From assembly GCA_031394355.1 (NCBI GenBank), contig JANNSU010000082.1, positions 1 to 36,822 on the forward strand: a stretch of 36,822 nt of DNA. Reading direction: 5' to 3'. This document shows positions 1 through 7,564 of this stretch, one piece after another (position 1 is the stretch's first letter; each line of letters begins with the position of its first letter). The position numbers and the translations under genes are program-made. The notes beneath the pieces are model-generated. The model saw only the letters and a program-made list of their open reading frames with translations. It searched no databases and was not told where the DNA came from. The DNA is from JAEUMY01 sp031394355 (GTDB lineage Bacteria; Pseudomonadota; Gammaproteobacteria; Burkholderiales; Usitatibacteraceae).

Positions 1-730
1 TCACGGCTTGCTGCGCCAGCAGGTCGGAGTGCGCCTGGCGGGCGTAGAACAACACTTCCTGTTCCACCGCTTCAGCCTTCAGCGGGTCGGCGGCTTTCAG
101 TCTGGTGACTTCGCCCACCAGACGCTGATCGAGCTTCTCGGCGAAGAGCGCCGCTTCCTTCACCTTACCCATGGCCTCCCACAGCTTGGCTTCCATCTCC
201 CCCATGGCGGCCACGTCGCGGCGAATTTCATCCTGTGCGGTGCGCAGCTCCTCCATCAGCTTGCCGATCTGGCCGCTGGCGGATTCGAACTTGCGGAAGT
301 ACGACTGCAGTTTGTTGCCGAAAGGAATGAAACCGAGAATCTTGTTGGACCCCATGAGGTCGCCTTCGCGCGCCGGGTTCAGGTCCTGGAACACGTTGCG
401 GAGCCCGTTGATGGCCTTGAACGCGGCACTGTCTTCCATGCCCACAAAATTCTTGTCCATGAATCGCTGCGACACGGCGCTGGAGTTGGCGATGGACTGC
501 CGGCCCATCGCGTGTGCCGCATCCAGCTTGGCCTTGAATTCCTCCGAGCCGAGATCGGCGGCCATTAGGCCGGTCACGAAGCGGTCCACCTTGCCGTCCA
601 GTGACGACATTTCTTCCGCCTTGACCGGGATGAGGTCGTTGGCCGAGGCGCGTTCGACCGCGACCAGCACTTCCGGCGGGGCCAGCACAATGGCGGGGGG
701 TGAAGCGAGGGAATCAGGTTGCGAACTCAT
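1..730 (-). CDS. telA: TelA-family toxic anion resistance protein (N-terminal 243 aa; gene runs off the left edge)
   Basis: The ORF begins with ATG at 730 and stays open to the left edge, giving 243 residues of a protein that is normally about 350-400 aa. A low-complexity acidic leader is followed by a long helical region; the stretch around residues 120-160 (GDLMGSNKILGFIPFGNKLQ) and the Lys/Glu-rich helices after it match the TelA family (named for tellurite and other toxic-anion resistance; the biochemical role is not settled). The start overlaps the stop of the upstream gene as ATGA, so the two are probably translationally coupled and act together. No signal peptide is visible, so the protein is likely cytoplasmic. 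The C-terminal half is outside the window, so intactness cannot be judged. Confidence 0.85.
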   Translation of the reverse strand, partial: MSSQPDSLASPPAIVLAPPEVLVAVERASANDLIPVKAEEMSSLDGKVDRFVTGLMAADLGSEEFKAKLDAAHAMGRQSIANSSAVSQRFMDKNFVGMEDSAAFKAINGLRNVFQDLNPAREGDLMGSNKILGFIPFGNKLQSYFRKFESASGQIGKLMEELRTAQDEIRRDVAAMGEMEAKLWEAMGKVKEAALFAEKLDQRLVGEVTRLKAADPLKAEAVEQEVLFYARQAHSDLLAQQAV

Positions 731-1935
731 CGGGTTTTCTCCTTGGCTGTTTCGCGAATATTCGCAGGCGGCAATGTCCGGGATGTGTCGGGTGCTGGCA
801 GTGCCAGTGGTGTGGGTGCGGTGGCGCCGCCCTTGGCGGTCTCGATGGCGACAATCATGCGCTCCAGCAGATCGAACGACGGCGCGTCCACCAGATCGAC
901 CAGGTCCGGCAGGGTGAGCCCTTTGGCTTTGGCGCCCTGACGGATGGATTCGAGGCCGGCAGGATTGTCGGAGCGGTAGCCGTATTCGGCGGCAATGGCC
1001 AATGCGGCAGGGTCGGCCATGGCTTCCAGAAAACGGTTGCCCTTGTCGCTGAGGGCCACCATCACATGCTTGGTGAAGAGAGTCGGCTTCGGATACAGCA
1101 GCACCATCTCTGGCTTCACGCTGCGTTGCATCGCCTGCTCCAGAAACTGCGCTTCGTAGATCCACACCAGCGGGGTCTTTCCCATGCCAATGGCAAGGTA
1201 ATCCTCGAATGGGCCGGACGACGAGCTTTCCTGAAACCCCTGGCGGGCGAAGAGCGGCCCCACTTTCGCTGCCGCGCGGTCGGCTTGCTCCCCGGTGGCC
1301 ACGACTTCCGCCCCGTTGAAGAGGTACGAGGCCAGCGCGAGGAACTGCGCGGCGGAATTCGATGTGCTCACATTGGTGGTCGACACCAGCACCGACTTGC
1401 CGACTGCGAAGCCGGTGTTGTTGGGCAGGTCGCGCCAGCGCTTGCCGGACGCCATCAGTTCGAGCAGCTTGCCCATGTCGACGATCCAGTAGGCACCCGC
1501 TTTCTGCTTCACGATGCCGTTGGCTGCGAGGGTCTCCGCGATGGGCTTCCAGGAGGCCACGACCATGGGCGTGGCGAATGCGGTGGCGCTCTTTTTGGCA
1601 CCGGTGTTGACGCGGATTTTCTCCGCCGCCGGCTGCCCGGCTGGGAAGGCCACGTCGTAGGTCTTCAGGTCAGGCAGGCTGGCGATTTCGCGCGAGCCGG
1701 CCTTGTGCACCTCCAGCGTGATGCCTTGCTTGTCCAGCACCTTGGCGAGACGCTCGTCCTTCAGAAGCGGAATCTTTTCGCTGCCGCTGACGACACGCAC
1801 CGTGACGCGATTGGCCGCGCGCGCGGTCTCCTGCACCGTGGCGGTCTTGTCGGAGAAGGAGTACCAGACGCCCAGTCCCACGCCAGCGAGGAGTACGAGG
1901 CCCAGCAGCGGCCCCAGCACTTTCTTGAAATCCAT
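727..1935 (-). CDS. Membrane-anchored periplasmic binding-protein-like protein (402 aa), partner of telA
   Basis: I chose ATG 1935 because a GGAG ribosome site lies 7 nt upstream and the reading frame then opens with one hydrophobic segment (about residues 6-26, LGPLLGLVLLAGVGLGVW). This is an uncleaved anchor or signal. The rest looks like a type 2 periplasmic binding fold: an early VTVRVVSGSEKI strand, a DVAFPAG segment and a long helical C-terminal half. Pro/Ala-rich sequence ends the protein. It lies immediately upstream of telA with a 4-nt overlap, so it may present a ligand or stress signal to TelA; that is inference from context. The ligand is unknown. A copy of the palindrome GCGAATATTCGC lies near the 3' end and is read as ANIR. 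Confidence 0.75.
   Translation of the reverse strand: MDFKKVLGPLLGLVLLAGVGLGVWYSFSDKTATVQETARAANRVTVRVVSGSEKIPLLKDERLAKVLDKQGITLEVHKAGSREIASLPDLKTYDVAFPAGQPAAEKIRVNTGAKKSATAFATPMVVASWKPIAETLAANGIVKQKAGAYWIVDMGKLLELMASGKRWRDLPNNTGFAVGKSVLVSTTNVSTSNSAAQFLALASYLFNGAEVVATGEQADRAAAKVGPLFARQGFQESSSSGPFEDYLAIGMGKTPLVWIYEAQFLEQAMQRSVKPEMVLLYPKPTLFTKHVMVALSDKGNRFLEAMADPAALAIAAEYGYRSDNPAGLESIRQGAKAKGLTLPDLVDLVDAPSFDLLERMIVAIETAKGGATAPTPLALPAPDTSRTLPPANIRETAKEKTR
754..765. repeat. Iterated palindrome GCGAATATTCGC, copy 1
   Basis: Exact 12-bp copy inside the 3' end of the binding-protein-like gene, translated there as Ala-Asn-Ile-Arg. Confidence 0.9.
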
Positions 1936-2314
1936 AATGGCTCCGGTTGGTCGAAAGCCGAAATATGGTAGCAGGACGGACTTGGCGGAAGGGGATTCTC
2001 TGGTTGTGACAGCCACCAAGGTGTCAACCGACGAAGGGGTTGGACTGTCAACATTCTGTCATGTCGATTGGGCGCTTGCGGCCATGCCCACCCCCGGGAG
2101 GACCTACATCGAAAGACACAGAGGTCTGCGATGAATGTCAACGCATTTAGTTATCTATTTGTCTGGTACTTCAGCCTGCCTGCGCGCATGCTCCCCCTCC
2201 CGGTGGAGTACGCTCCAGCGCATCACCGAGCCGGTCATGGAGGTCTCCGTGCCCTGACAAAGTCCCGGCCCCGGTCGGGCGGGCGGTGCAAGCCGTCATC
2301 ATCAAGGACTCACC
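1936..2314. other. 379-bp intergenic region between divergent genes
   Basis: The region separates the minus-strand telA operon from the plus-strand FAS1 gene and should carry both promoters. It contains three TGTCA-type repeats at about 2022-2062, including a Pho-box-like pair. Short ORFs here lack ribosome sites and recognisable sequence, so I call no gene. Confidence 0.6.
2045..2062 (+). promoter_or_regulatory. Pho-box-like direct repeat
   Basis: CTGTCAA and CTGTCAT are separated by 4 nt (CATT), so the two heptamers are 11 bp apart, as in the PhoB binding site (CTGTCAT-N4-CTGTCAT). Orientation is towards the plus-strand FAS1 gene, but that start is about 250 bp away and no good -10 box follows, so the target is uncertain. 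The minus-strand telA operon starts 110 bp away on the other side. Confidence 0.4.
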
Positions 2315-2887
2315 ATGAACGCCATCGTCATGCCTGCCGTTTCTTCAGATACCACGCCCATTGCACCGACCGACGTGGCCCCGGCTGCCATCCCTGATGC
2401 GACCCCTGACGCCACCCCTGACACAGCACCCGATGCGGCACCTGCTGCCGAGTCAGCCACCACCACATTCAACGTGATCGCCAAGCATGATGTCATGGGT
2501 ACTGCCATGGCAGCTGGTCACTTCAAAACGCTCACCGACGCGATCAAGTCTGCCGATCTTGTCGGCGCATTCAAGGGCAAGGGCCCCTTTACCGTCTTCG
2601 CGCCCACGGACGGAGCGTTCAAAAAGCTGCCGGCAGGGGTGCTGGACGACATCCTCAATGACAAGGTCAAACTCGTGAGCCTGATCAAAGCGCACGTGCT
2701 GCCGAGCAAGTTGCTGTCGAAGGACATTGCCACCCGGCAGTCGAAGACACTGGAAGGCAACACGCTCAACATCGTCAATGCCGATGGCAAGATCACCATC
2801 GACGATGCGAAAGTCACCGCCATGGATATCCAGGCCAGTAACGGCGTCATTCATGCCATCGACAACGTGATTCTGCCGAAGTCCTGA
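2315..2887 (+). CDS. FAS1 (fasciclin) domain protein, 190 aa
   Basis: An AAGGA site at 2303-2307 supports ATG 2315. The first ~45 residues are a Pro/Ala/Asp/Thr linker with repeated ATPD units. One FAS1 domain fills residues about 50-188, with the family landmarks TVFAPTDGAFKKLP, the H-box region LIKAHVLPSKL and the closing strand NGVIHAIDNVILP. FAS1 proteins are usually exported adhesion or matrix proteins, yet I see no hydrophobic signal peptide here. The true start could be misplaced, or the protein may be cytosolic or leave by a non-classical route. The neighbours do not reveal its role. Confidence 0.88.
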   Translation: MNAIVMPAVSSDTTPIAPTDVAPAAIPDATPDATPDTAPDAAPAAESATTTFNVIAKHDVMGTAMAAGHFKTLTDAIKSADLVGAFKGKGPFTVFAPTDGAFKKLPAGVLDDILNDKVKLVSLIKAHVLPSKLLSKDIATRQSKTLEGNTLNIVNADGKITIDDAKVTAMDIQASNGVIHAIDNVILPKS

Positions 2888-3010
2888 GGGGGGCTGGCAC
2901 GCAAACCGGCTCTACCGCTCCCAGCGAACTTTGGCTGCCTTGTCGGGCACCAAAAAATGCCGGCTGACGTCACCTCCCGCAGCTTGGGCGCAATCCTTGA
3001 AAGGAACAAC

Positions 3011-3316
3011 ATGTCCACCAATGCCGATGACCTCGTCCAGATGAGTATTGACTTCAAGAAATGGGATGCAGAATTTGCGGAGATCGTGACCCATGTCGAT
3101 CTGATCAATACGCGGACGCGTGCAGCGCAAGATGCCTGGATGAAAGAGCTGCGTGCCTCACGCGATGAAGCGCACGCACGGATGCGTGAGTTCGCCGCCG
3201 TGCAAGGCGTCGCGCAGGAGGGCCTGCGTCCGGCAGCGGTCGCGGCGCAGCGCGTCATGGAGCAAACGCTTGCAAAGGTGAGAGACCAACTCAACCTGTC
3301 GCCTGCCAACAAGTAA
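3011..3316 (+). CDS. Small helical protein of unknown function (101 aa)
   Basis: ATG 3011 is preceded by AAAGGA at about 3000-3004 and is preferred over the upstream in-frame ATG at 2957. The product is almost entirely predicted helix, charged and rich in Ala, Glu, Arg and Gln (for example AQDAWMKELRASRDEAHARM), consistent with a coiled-coil or helical bundle. It has no signal peptide, Cys or known motif. It lies 123 bp after the FAS1 gene on the same strand. I do not recognise the family. Confidence 0.7.
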   Translation: MSTNADDLVQMSIDFKKWDAEFAEIVTHVDLINTRTRAAQDAWMKELRASRDEAHARMREFAAVQGVAQEGLRPAAVAAQRVMEQTLAKVRDQLNLSPANK

Positions 3317-3320
3317 CCCT

Positions 3321-3350
3321 TGGGCTGGCGGGACGCTCTTGTCCAGCCCA
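3321..3350. terminator. Possible hairpin terminator after the 101-aa gene
   Basis: TGGGCTGG (3321-3328) and CCAGCCCA (3343-3350) form an 8-bp inverted repeat starting 4 nt after the stop codon. There is no T-run after it, so intrinsic termination is doubtful; it may instead stabilise the 3' end. Confidence 0.35.
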
Positions 3351-3364
3351 TGATGCTGCGTGTC

Positions 3365-3408
3365 AGCTTTCGAGCAGCTTTCAAGCAGCTTTCAAGCAGC
3401 TTTCAAGC
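3365..3408. repeat. Four tandem copies of an 11-bp unit
   Basis: The unit AGCTTTCAAGC is repeated four times head to tail (first copy AGCTTTCGAGC). It lies in the 290-bp gap between the 101-aa gene and the lipoprotein gene. The unit AGCTTTCAAGC is also close to palindromic. Confidence 0.9.
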
Positions 3409-3531
3409 GGCTTGGGAGCACCCTGAGAGCGGCTCCTTTATGGCTTCTCAGCGAATAGAGAATCGGCGGGCCCGTCCGGGTGGGCCGATGCCGGTGGAGT
3501 CACCCGGTTAGGTCGCGGATCGTGACTTCCC

Positions 3532-3549
3532 CTGTCACGCAAATGTCAC
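3532..3549 (+). promoter_or_regulatory. Pho-box-like site upstream of the propeller lipoprotein
   Basis: CTGTCAC-GCAA-ATGTCAC has two near-consensus PhoB half sites 11 bp apart on the coding strand, 57 bp before the ATG at 3607. Position and orientation fit activation of that gene under phosphate starvation, and the gene product resembles atypical alkaline phosphatase/phytase-like propellers. No strong -10 box follows. Confidence 0.5.
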
Positions 3550-3606
3550 GTTGGCCCGGCATGCTCGCGCGTTCGACCGCATTCTCTACTTTCGGGATTT
3601 TCTGCC

Positions 3607-5190
3607 ATGCGCCTCTCCTCGCGAATATTCGCCACTGCCGCTGCCGCTGTTGCCACCATTGTCCTTGTCGCCGCCTGCAGCGATTCGGAAACCGTCACCT
3701 TCAACACGCCTGAGGCTACGCCCGCGACGATTGATCTCACGTTCCTCGGACGCTTTGCCGGTGGTGCGGAAGGGGCCGCAGAAATCCCGGCATTCGATGC
3801 CGCCAGCAAGCGGGCGTTCGTGGTCAATGGCGCGCTGGGCACGGTGGATGTACTCGATCTCACCAACCCGACGGCGCCTGCCAAGGTGGGCACGATCAGT
3901 GTTTCCGCGCTCGGTGCGGGCGTCAACGGGGTGGCCGTGTCCAACGGCATCGTCGCACTCGCCATCGAGGCCACGGTCAAGCAGGACCCGGGCAGGGTCG
4001 CGCTGTATCGGGCCAGCGATCTCACACTCCTCGGCAGCGCCACCGTGGGCGCCTTGCCGGACATGGTGACCTTTACACCGGACGGCAAGACCGTGCTCGT
4101 GGCCAACGAAGGCGAGCCCAATGCTGCCTATACCGTCGATCCGGAAGGCAGCATCAGCATCGTGGATGTCACCAATCCCGCTTCGCCCACTGTTCGCACC
4201 GCCGACTTCCGTGCCTTCAACGGCCAGGAAGCTGCCCTGCGCGCACGCGGCATCCGCATCTTCGGGCCCAACGCCAGCGCCGCGCAGGATTTCGAGCCGG
4301 AGTACATCACCGTGTCCGCCGATGGCCGCACCGCCTGGGTCACGCTGCAGGAAAACAACGCGATCGCCGTGGTGGATGTGGCGTCCGCGCGCGTCACCGA
4401 TGTGATGCCGCTTGGATTCAAGAATCACAACCTGGCCGGCAACGGCATCGATGCCAGCGACCGCGACAACGCCATCAACATCCGCAACTGGCCAGTGTTC
4501 GGCATGTACCAGCCCGACGCCATCGCGTCCTACACCGTTGGGACAACGACCTACCTGGTCACGGCGAATGAAGGTGATGCCCGCGACTACACGGGCTTTG
4601 CCGAAGAACGCCGCGTCAGCGCGCTGACCCTGGACCCGGCCGTGTTCACCACGGAGCTCTGCGGTGGCGACTGCAAGGCCAACGAGCGCCTCGGCCGCCT
4701 GACTGTCACCAACACACTCGGCACGGGCGCCAACGGCCACACCGCGTTGTATGCCTTTGGCGCGCGGTCCTTCTCGATCTGGAACACCAACGGCACACTG
4801 GTCTGGGACTCGGGCGAAGAGCTCGAGCGACGCACGACAGCGCTGTCCAACGTGTTGTTCAATGCGAGCAGCAGCGGCAACACCCAGGATGATCGCTCGG
4901 ACAACAAAGGTCCGGAGCCGGAGGGCATCGCGCTTGCCAAATTCGGTGCCAAGACCTTTGCCTTCATCGGCCTCGAGCGTGTCGGCGGCGTCATCGTGTA
5001 CGACATCACCAACCCTGCCGCGCCGATCTACACCACCTATATCAACACCCGCACCGCCGCAACGGGCGACCTTGGCCCCGAGGGTCTGGTTGTCGTGCCA
5101 GCCGCCCAATCACCCACCGGCCAGAATCTGCTCATCGTCGGGAATGAAATCAGCGGCACGACGGCGATCTTTCAGATCAATCTGCGCTGA
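3607..5190 (+). CDS. Choice-of-anchor-I / esterase-phytase-like beta-propeller lipoprotein (527 aa)
   Basis: The signal peptide ends in a lipobox VAAC, with the lipidated Cys at residue 24, so the mature protein is probably membrane-anchored and periplasmic or surface-exposed. Repeated blade-like motifs follow: GTVDVLDLTNP, GSISIVDVTNP, PDGKTVLVANEGEP, TVSADGRTAWVTLQENNAI, VTANEGDARDY and GPEPEGIALA. These are typical of the choice-of-anchor-I family, which includes the propeller part of atypical cyanobacterial alkaline phosphatases. A phosphatase role is therefore plausible but not shown. A Pho-box-like site upstream agrees with a phosphate-starvation role. A palindrome copy lies in the signal-peptide codons (read RIFA). 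A strong terminator follows. Confidence 0.82.
   Translation: MRLSSRIFATAAAAVATIVLVAACSDSETVTFNTPEATPATIDLTFLGRFAGGAEGAAEIPAFDAASKRAFVVNGALGTVDVLDLTNPTAPAKVGTISVSALGAGVNGVAVSNGIVALAIEATVKQDPGRVALYRASDLTLLGSATVGALPDMVTFTPDGKTVLVANEGEPNAAYTVDPEGSISIVDVTNPASPTVRTADFRAFNGQEAALRARGIRIFGPNASAAQDFEPEYITVSADGRTAWVTLQENNAIAVVDVASARVTDVMPLGFKNHNLAGNGIDASDRDNAINIRNWPVFGMYQPDAIASYTVGTTTYLVTANEGDARDYTGFAEERRVSALTLDPAVFTTELCGGDCKANERLGRLTVTNTLGTGANGHTALYAFGARSFSIWNTNGTLVWDSGEELERRTTALSNVLFNASSSGNTQDDRSDNKGPEPEGIALAKFGAKTFAFIGLERVGGVIVYDITNPAAPIYTTYINTRTAATGDLGPEGLVVVPAAQSPTGQNLLIVGNEISGTTAIFQINLR
3621..3632. repeat. Iterated palindrome GCGAATATTCGC, copy 2
   Basis: Exact copy inside the signal-peptide codons of the propeller lipoprotein, 14 nt after the A of ATG, read as part of Arg-Ile-Phe-Ala. 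Confidence 0.9.
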
Positions 5191-5211
5191 TACCGTTTTC
5201 TCTCCGCTTTG

Positions 5212-5237
5212 GGGTCGGCTTGCGCCGACCCTTTTTT
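5212..5237 (+). terminator. Rho-independent terminator
   Basis: GGGTCGGC and GCCGACCC form a perfect 8-bp stem with a TTGC loop, followed directly by six T residues, 21 bp after the stop of the propeller lipoprotein. Confidence 0.9.
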
Positions 5238-5291
5238 GTTTGGGGGCGACTGCAGCTGCAGGAGGAGCGGCCGCACCGGTAGAATCGACGC

Positions 5292-6035
5292 ATGTCGCGC
5301 GCCTCCCGTGGCGGTCTCACCGTCGAACAACTTCTATTCAGCCAGGGCTTTGGCACACGCAAGCGCTGCCGTCTGCTGGTGCTGGAGGGTGATGTCACCG
5401 TTGCGGGCACCTTGGTGGAAGAGCCATCCGACGCCGTGCCCGACACACCGGGGCTCGCATTCACCGTGCAAGGCGAGGCGTGGCAATACCATCCGGTCGC
5501 CTATCTCATGCTCAACAAACCTGCGGGCTACGAGTGCTCGCAGAAGCCCAAGTCACATCCGCCCGTGTACGACCTGCTGCCCGTGCCCTTGCGAGAACGC
5601 AGCAAGGGTAGCGTGCAGGCGGTCGGGCGATTGGATCAGGACACGACGGGATTGCTGCTGTTGTCCGAAGATGGCAAATTCATCCACCGCATGACGTCTC
5701 CCAAACATGAGGTCGGCAAGGTCTACGAGATCACGACCAGTGAAGCGGTCATGGATCAGCAAATCGATCAGTTGCGCAAAGGCGTGGTGCTGGACGATGA
5801 CCCGGCACCGGTCGCCGCCTCGGCGTGTGTGCGGTCTGGCGAATATTCGCTGAGCCTCACGCTCACATCGGGGAAATATCATCAAGTGAAACGCATGCTG
5901 GCTGCAGTCGGCAACCATGTGACGGCACTACACAGAAGCCGCATCGGCCAGCTTGCGTTGCCTGCGGTTTTGCGCGAAGGCGACTGGCGCTGGCTGACAC
6001 CGGAAGACTTGCGCCGCCTGGAAGAGCCCGCGTGA
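5292..6035 (+). CDS. rsuA: 16S rRNA pseudouridine synthase, RsuA family (247 aa)
   Basis: An N-terminal S4-like RNA-binding segment (about residues 9-50, VEQLLFSQGFGTRKRCRLLV) precedes the pseudouridine synthase core. The catalytic motif GRLDQDTTGLLLLSEDG carries the conserved Asp at residue 115. LMLNKPAGYECS and the late GKYHQVKRMLAAVGNHV segment are further hallmarks of the RsuA/RluB/E/F group. The length matches RsuA, which makes the pseudouridine at position 516 of 16S rRNA in E. coli. RluE-type specificity cannot be excluded by eye. A palindrome copy lies in the second half (read as EYS). The stop overlaps the GTG of the next gene, so the two are cotranslated. Confidence 0.88.
   Translation: MSRASRGGLTVEQLLFSQGFGTRKRCRLLVLEGDVTVAGTLVEEPSDAVPDTPGLAFTVQGEAWQYHPVAYLMLNKPAGYECSQKPKSHPPVYDLLPVPLRERSKGSVQAVGRLDQDTTGLLLLSEDGKFIHRMTSPKHEVGKVYEITTSEAVMDQQIDQLRKGVVLDDDPAPVAASACVRSGEYSLSLTLTSGKYHQVKRMLAAVGNHVTALHRSRIGQLALPAVLREGDWRWLTPEDLRRLEEPA
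5839..5850. repeat. Iterated palindrome GCGAATATTCGC, copy 3
   Basis: Exact copy in the coding region of rsuA, read in the third frame as Gly-Glu-Tyr-Ser. Confidence 0.9.
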
Positions 6036-6892
6036 GCAAGACAACCGCCCACAACGGTCCGGAGTCGCTTGATCTGCGTCCCGGACAATCCATTGAGCTA
6101 CTGAAGGCGCTGCACATCCTGACCCGCGAGGGCAAGCTCAATCAGGACAGCCGCCGCAAGCTGAAGCAGGTGAATCATCTGTTGCAGTTCATCGAGCCGC
6201 TGGTGCAGTCGCTGCCGCAGGATTCCACTATCCGCATCGTCGATCACGGTGCCGGCAAGTCCTATCTCGGCTTCATGATCCATGACCGGTTCTTTGCAGC
6301 GGACGCGCCACGAGCTGGCCACGGGGAAGTGCACAGCATCGAATCGCGCGCCGAGCTGGTTGCCACATCGCAAGCGCTGGCCGCCAAGGCGAACTTCTCC
6401 GGCATGCACTTTCACGCGCTGTCAGTGGCCGATTCGATCACATCTCCCTGGCTGCCCGCGGAGGTGGATATCGTCACTGCGCTGCACGCCTGCAACACCG
6501 CTACGGATGACGCCATCCGATTCGCGCTCGCCAAACAGGCGAAGCACATTGTGCTGGTGCCGTGCTGTCAGGCGGAGGTCGCTAGTGCCTTCCGAGATCA
6601 CAAGGCAGAATCGCTGGCTGCTACACCGCTTGCCGAGATCTGGCGGCATCCGCTGCACACACGTGAATTCGGCAGCCAGATCACCAACGTGCTCCGCTGC
6701 CTGCAACTGGAGGCGCACGGCTATCAGGTGACGGTGACCGAGCTGGTGGGGTGGGAGCATTCCTTGAAGAACGAACTCATCATCGCGACGCGCGGACAGC
6801 AGCCTAATCAGAAGCAGGGCGAACGGCTGACAGCGCTGCTTGGGTCGCTGGGTCTGGAGATATTGCGCGAGCGGTTCTTTGTTCCTGAATGA
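6032..6892 (+). CDS. SAM-dependent methyltransferase, Methyltransf_32-like (286 aa)
   Basis: I start this gene at GTG 6032, which overlaps the rsuA stop as GTGA; the frame is open further upstream but only inside rsuA. The SAM-binding motif RIVDHGAGKSYLGFMI (about residues 69-84) has the D-x-G-A-G-K pattern of Methyltransf_32 proteins. ALHACNTATDDAI and VLVPCCQAE follow, typical of the same family. The C-terminal helix pair (ELVGWEHSLKNELIIATR) is also family-like. The substrate is unknown; coupling to rsuA makes an rRNA or tRNA substrate an attractive guess, but that is inference only. Confidence 0.8.
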   Translation: MSKTTAHNGPESLDLRPGQSIELLKALHILTREGKLNQDSRRKLKQVNHLLQFIEPLVQSLPQDSTIRIVDHGAGKSYLGFMIHDRFFAADAPRAGHGEVHSIESRAELVATSQALAAKANFSGMHFHALSVADSITSPWLPAEVDIVTALHACNTATDDAIRFALAKQAKHIVLVPCCQAEVASAFRDHKAESLAATPLAEIWRHPLHTREFGSQITNVLRCLQLEAHGYQVTVTELVGWEHSLKNELIIATRGQQPNQKQGERLTALLGSLGLEILRERFFVPE

Positions 6893-6901
6893 GTGCCTCG
6901 C

Positions 6902-7204
6902 CTACTGATGCAGCGCTTCGAGTGCCTTGGGATCTGACGCCACGATCTTGAGCAATGCCCGTGCCGGCCCCGTGGGGCGAGTGCGTGCCTGTTCCCAGTT
7001 TTGCAATGTGCGCAGGTTCACGCCGATCAGTTTTGCAAATTCACTCTGACTGATTTGCGCCGACTCGCGGATGCGCTTTACATCCGGTGCATCGAGATCT
7101 GTGAAAGCGGTACCGCGCACCGGCTTTCCAGCCATTTGCTGCTTCATGTGTCGCTTCATTTCCTTGACGCCCTTGATCAGCTTGGCGAAATTGTCCTTAT
7201 CCAT
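6902..7204 (-). CDS. higA: HigA-type antitoxin / XRE-family regulator (100 aa)
   Basis: The C-terminal half is an XRE helix-turn-helix: RIRESAQISQSEFAKLIGV (about residues 44-62) followed by the recognition helix NLRTLQNWEQ. The N-terminal part is basic and helical, suitable for toxin binding. It follows the toxin gene with an 8-nt overlap, the toxin-first order typical of HigBA. It should neutralise the toxin and repress the operon through the palindrome at 7527-7556. The pair is similar to the HigB-2/HigA-2 (NadS-like) subgroup. The adjacent methyltransferase gene converges on it with a 9-bp gap. Confidence 0.85.
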   Translation of the reverse strand: MDKDNFAKLIKGVKEMKRHMKQQMAGKPVRGTAFTDLDAPDVKRIRESAQISQSEFAKLIGVNLRTLQNWEQARTRPTGPARALLKIVASDPKALEALHQ

Positions 7205-7517
7205 GCTCCAGCTCCTTCATGAGCGCGGCCAATTGCCTGATCTGGTCGCGCGACAAATCATCCTGCTCAGTCTTCAAGTAGGCGTGAATGAGGTAAAGCC
7301 GGTCACGCGGTACAAGCCGGTAGTAGATCAACCGGGCACCGCCACGCTTTCCCCGCCCTGCTACCGCCCAACGCAGCTTGCGCAAGCCGCCACTGCCTGG
7401 GATGACATCCCCGGCCTCGGGATTGGCCAGCAGGTAAAGTTGCAACTGCCTTAGCTCCTCGTCCCCCCAATACGTCTTGCGAAATTCAATAAAGGGGCTG
7501 AGTTCGATGAAGAGCAT
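7197..7517 (-). CDS. higB: RelE/HigB-type toxin (106 aa)
   Basis: The sequence has the RelE/ParE-superfamily layout seen in HigB-2: an early FIEL strand, ELRQLQLYLLANPEAGDVIP, GLRKLRWAVAGRGKRGGARL and IYYRLVPRDRLYLIHAYLK, followed by a C-terminal helix. Members are ribosome-dependent mRNA interferases. The gene overlaps the antitoxin by 8 nt. The 5' leader from the operator to the ATG is only about 9 nt and has no clear Shine-Dalgarno site, so initiation may be weak, which would keep toxin output low. No missing or broken region is evident. Confidence 0.85.
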   Translation of the reverse strand: MLFIELSPFIEFRKTYWGDEELRQLQLYLLANPEAGDVIPGSGGLRKLRWAVAGRGKRGGARLIYYRLVPRDRLYLIHAYLKTEQDDLSRDQIRQLAALMKELEHG

Positions 7518-7526
7518 GAAGAACTA

Positions 7527-7556
7527 TACGCTTTCCGCGTATACGCGGCAAGCGTA
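7527..7556. promoter_or_regulatory. Operator of the toxin-antitoxin operon
   Basis: This is a 30-bp inverted repeat with one mismatched pair: outer arms TACGCTT and AAGCGTA around the perfect core CCGCGTATACGCGG. It ends 9 bp before the toxin ATG, the expected place for antitoxin autoregulation. Confidence 0.85.
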
Positions 7557-7564
7557 GCTCATGA

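Noticed and set aside
700..1971. Long plus-strand open frame of 423 codons over the binding-protein gene
   Set aside because: It has no ribosome site, a His/Arg/Gly-rich translation typical of the antisense of a GC-rich gene, and the minus-strand gene is well supported.
3586..5109. 507-codon minus-strand frame opposite the propeller lipoprotein
   Set aside because: It is the antisense shadow of a strong lipoprotein gene with signal, Pho-box-like site and terminator; no family resemblance is visible.
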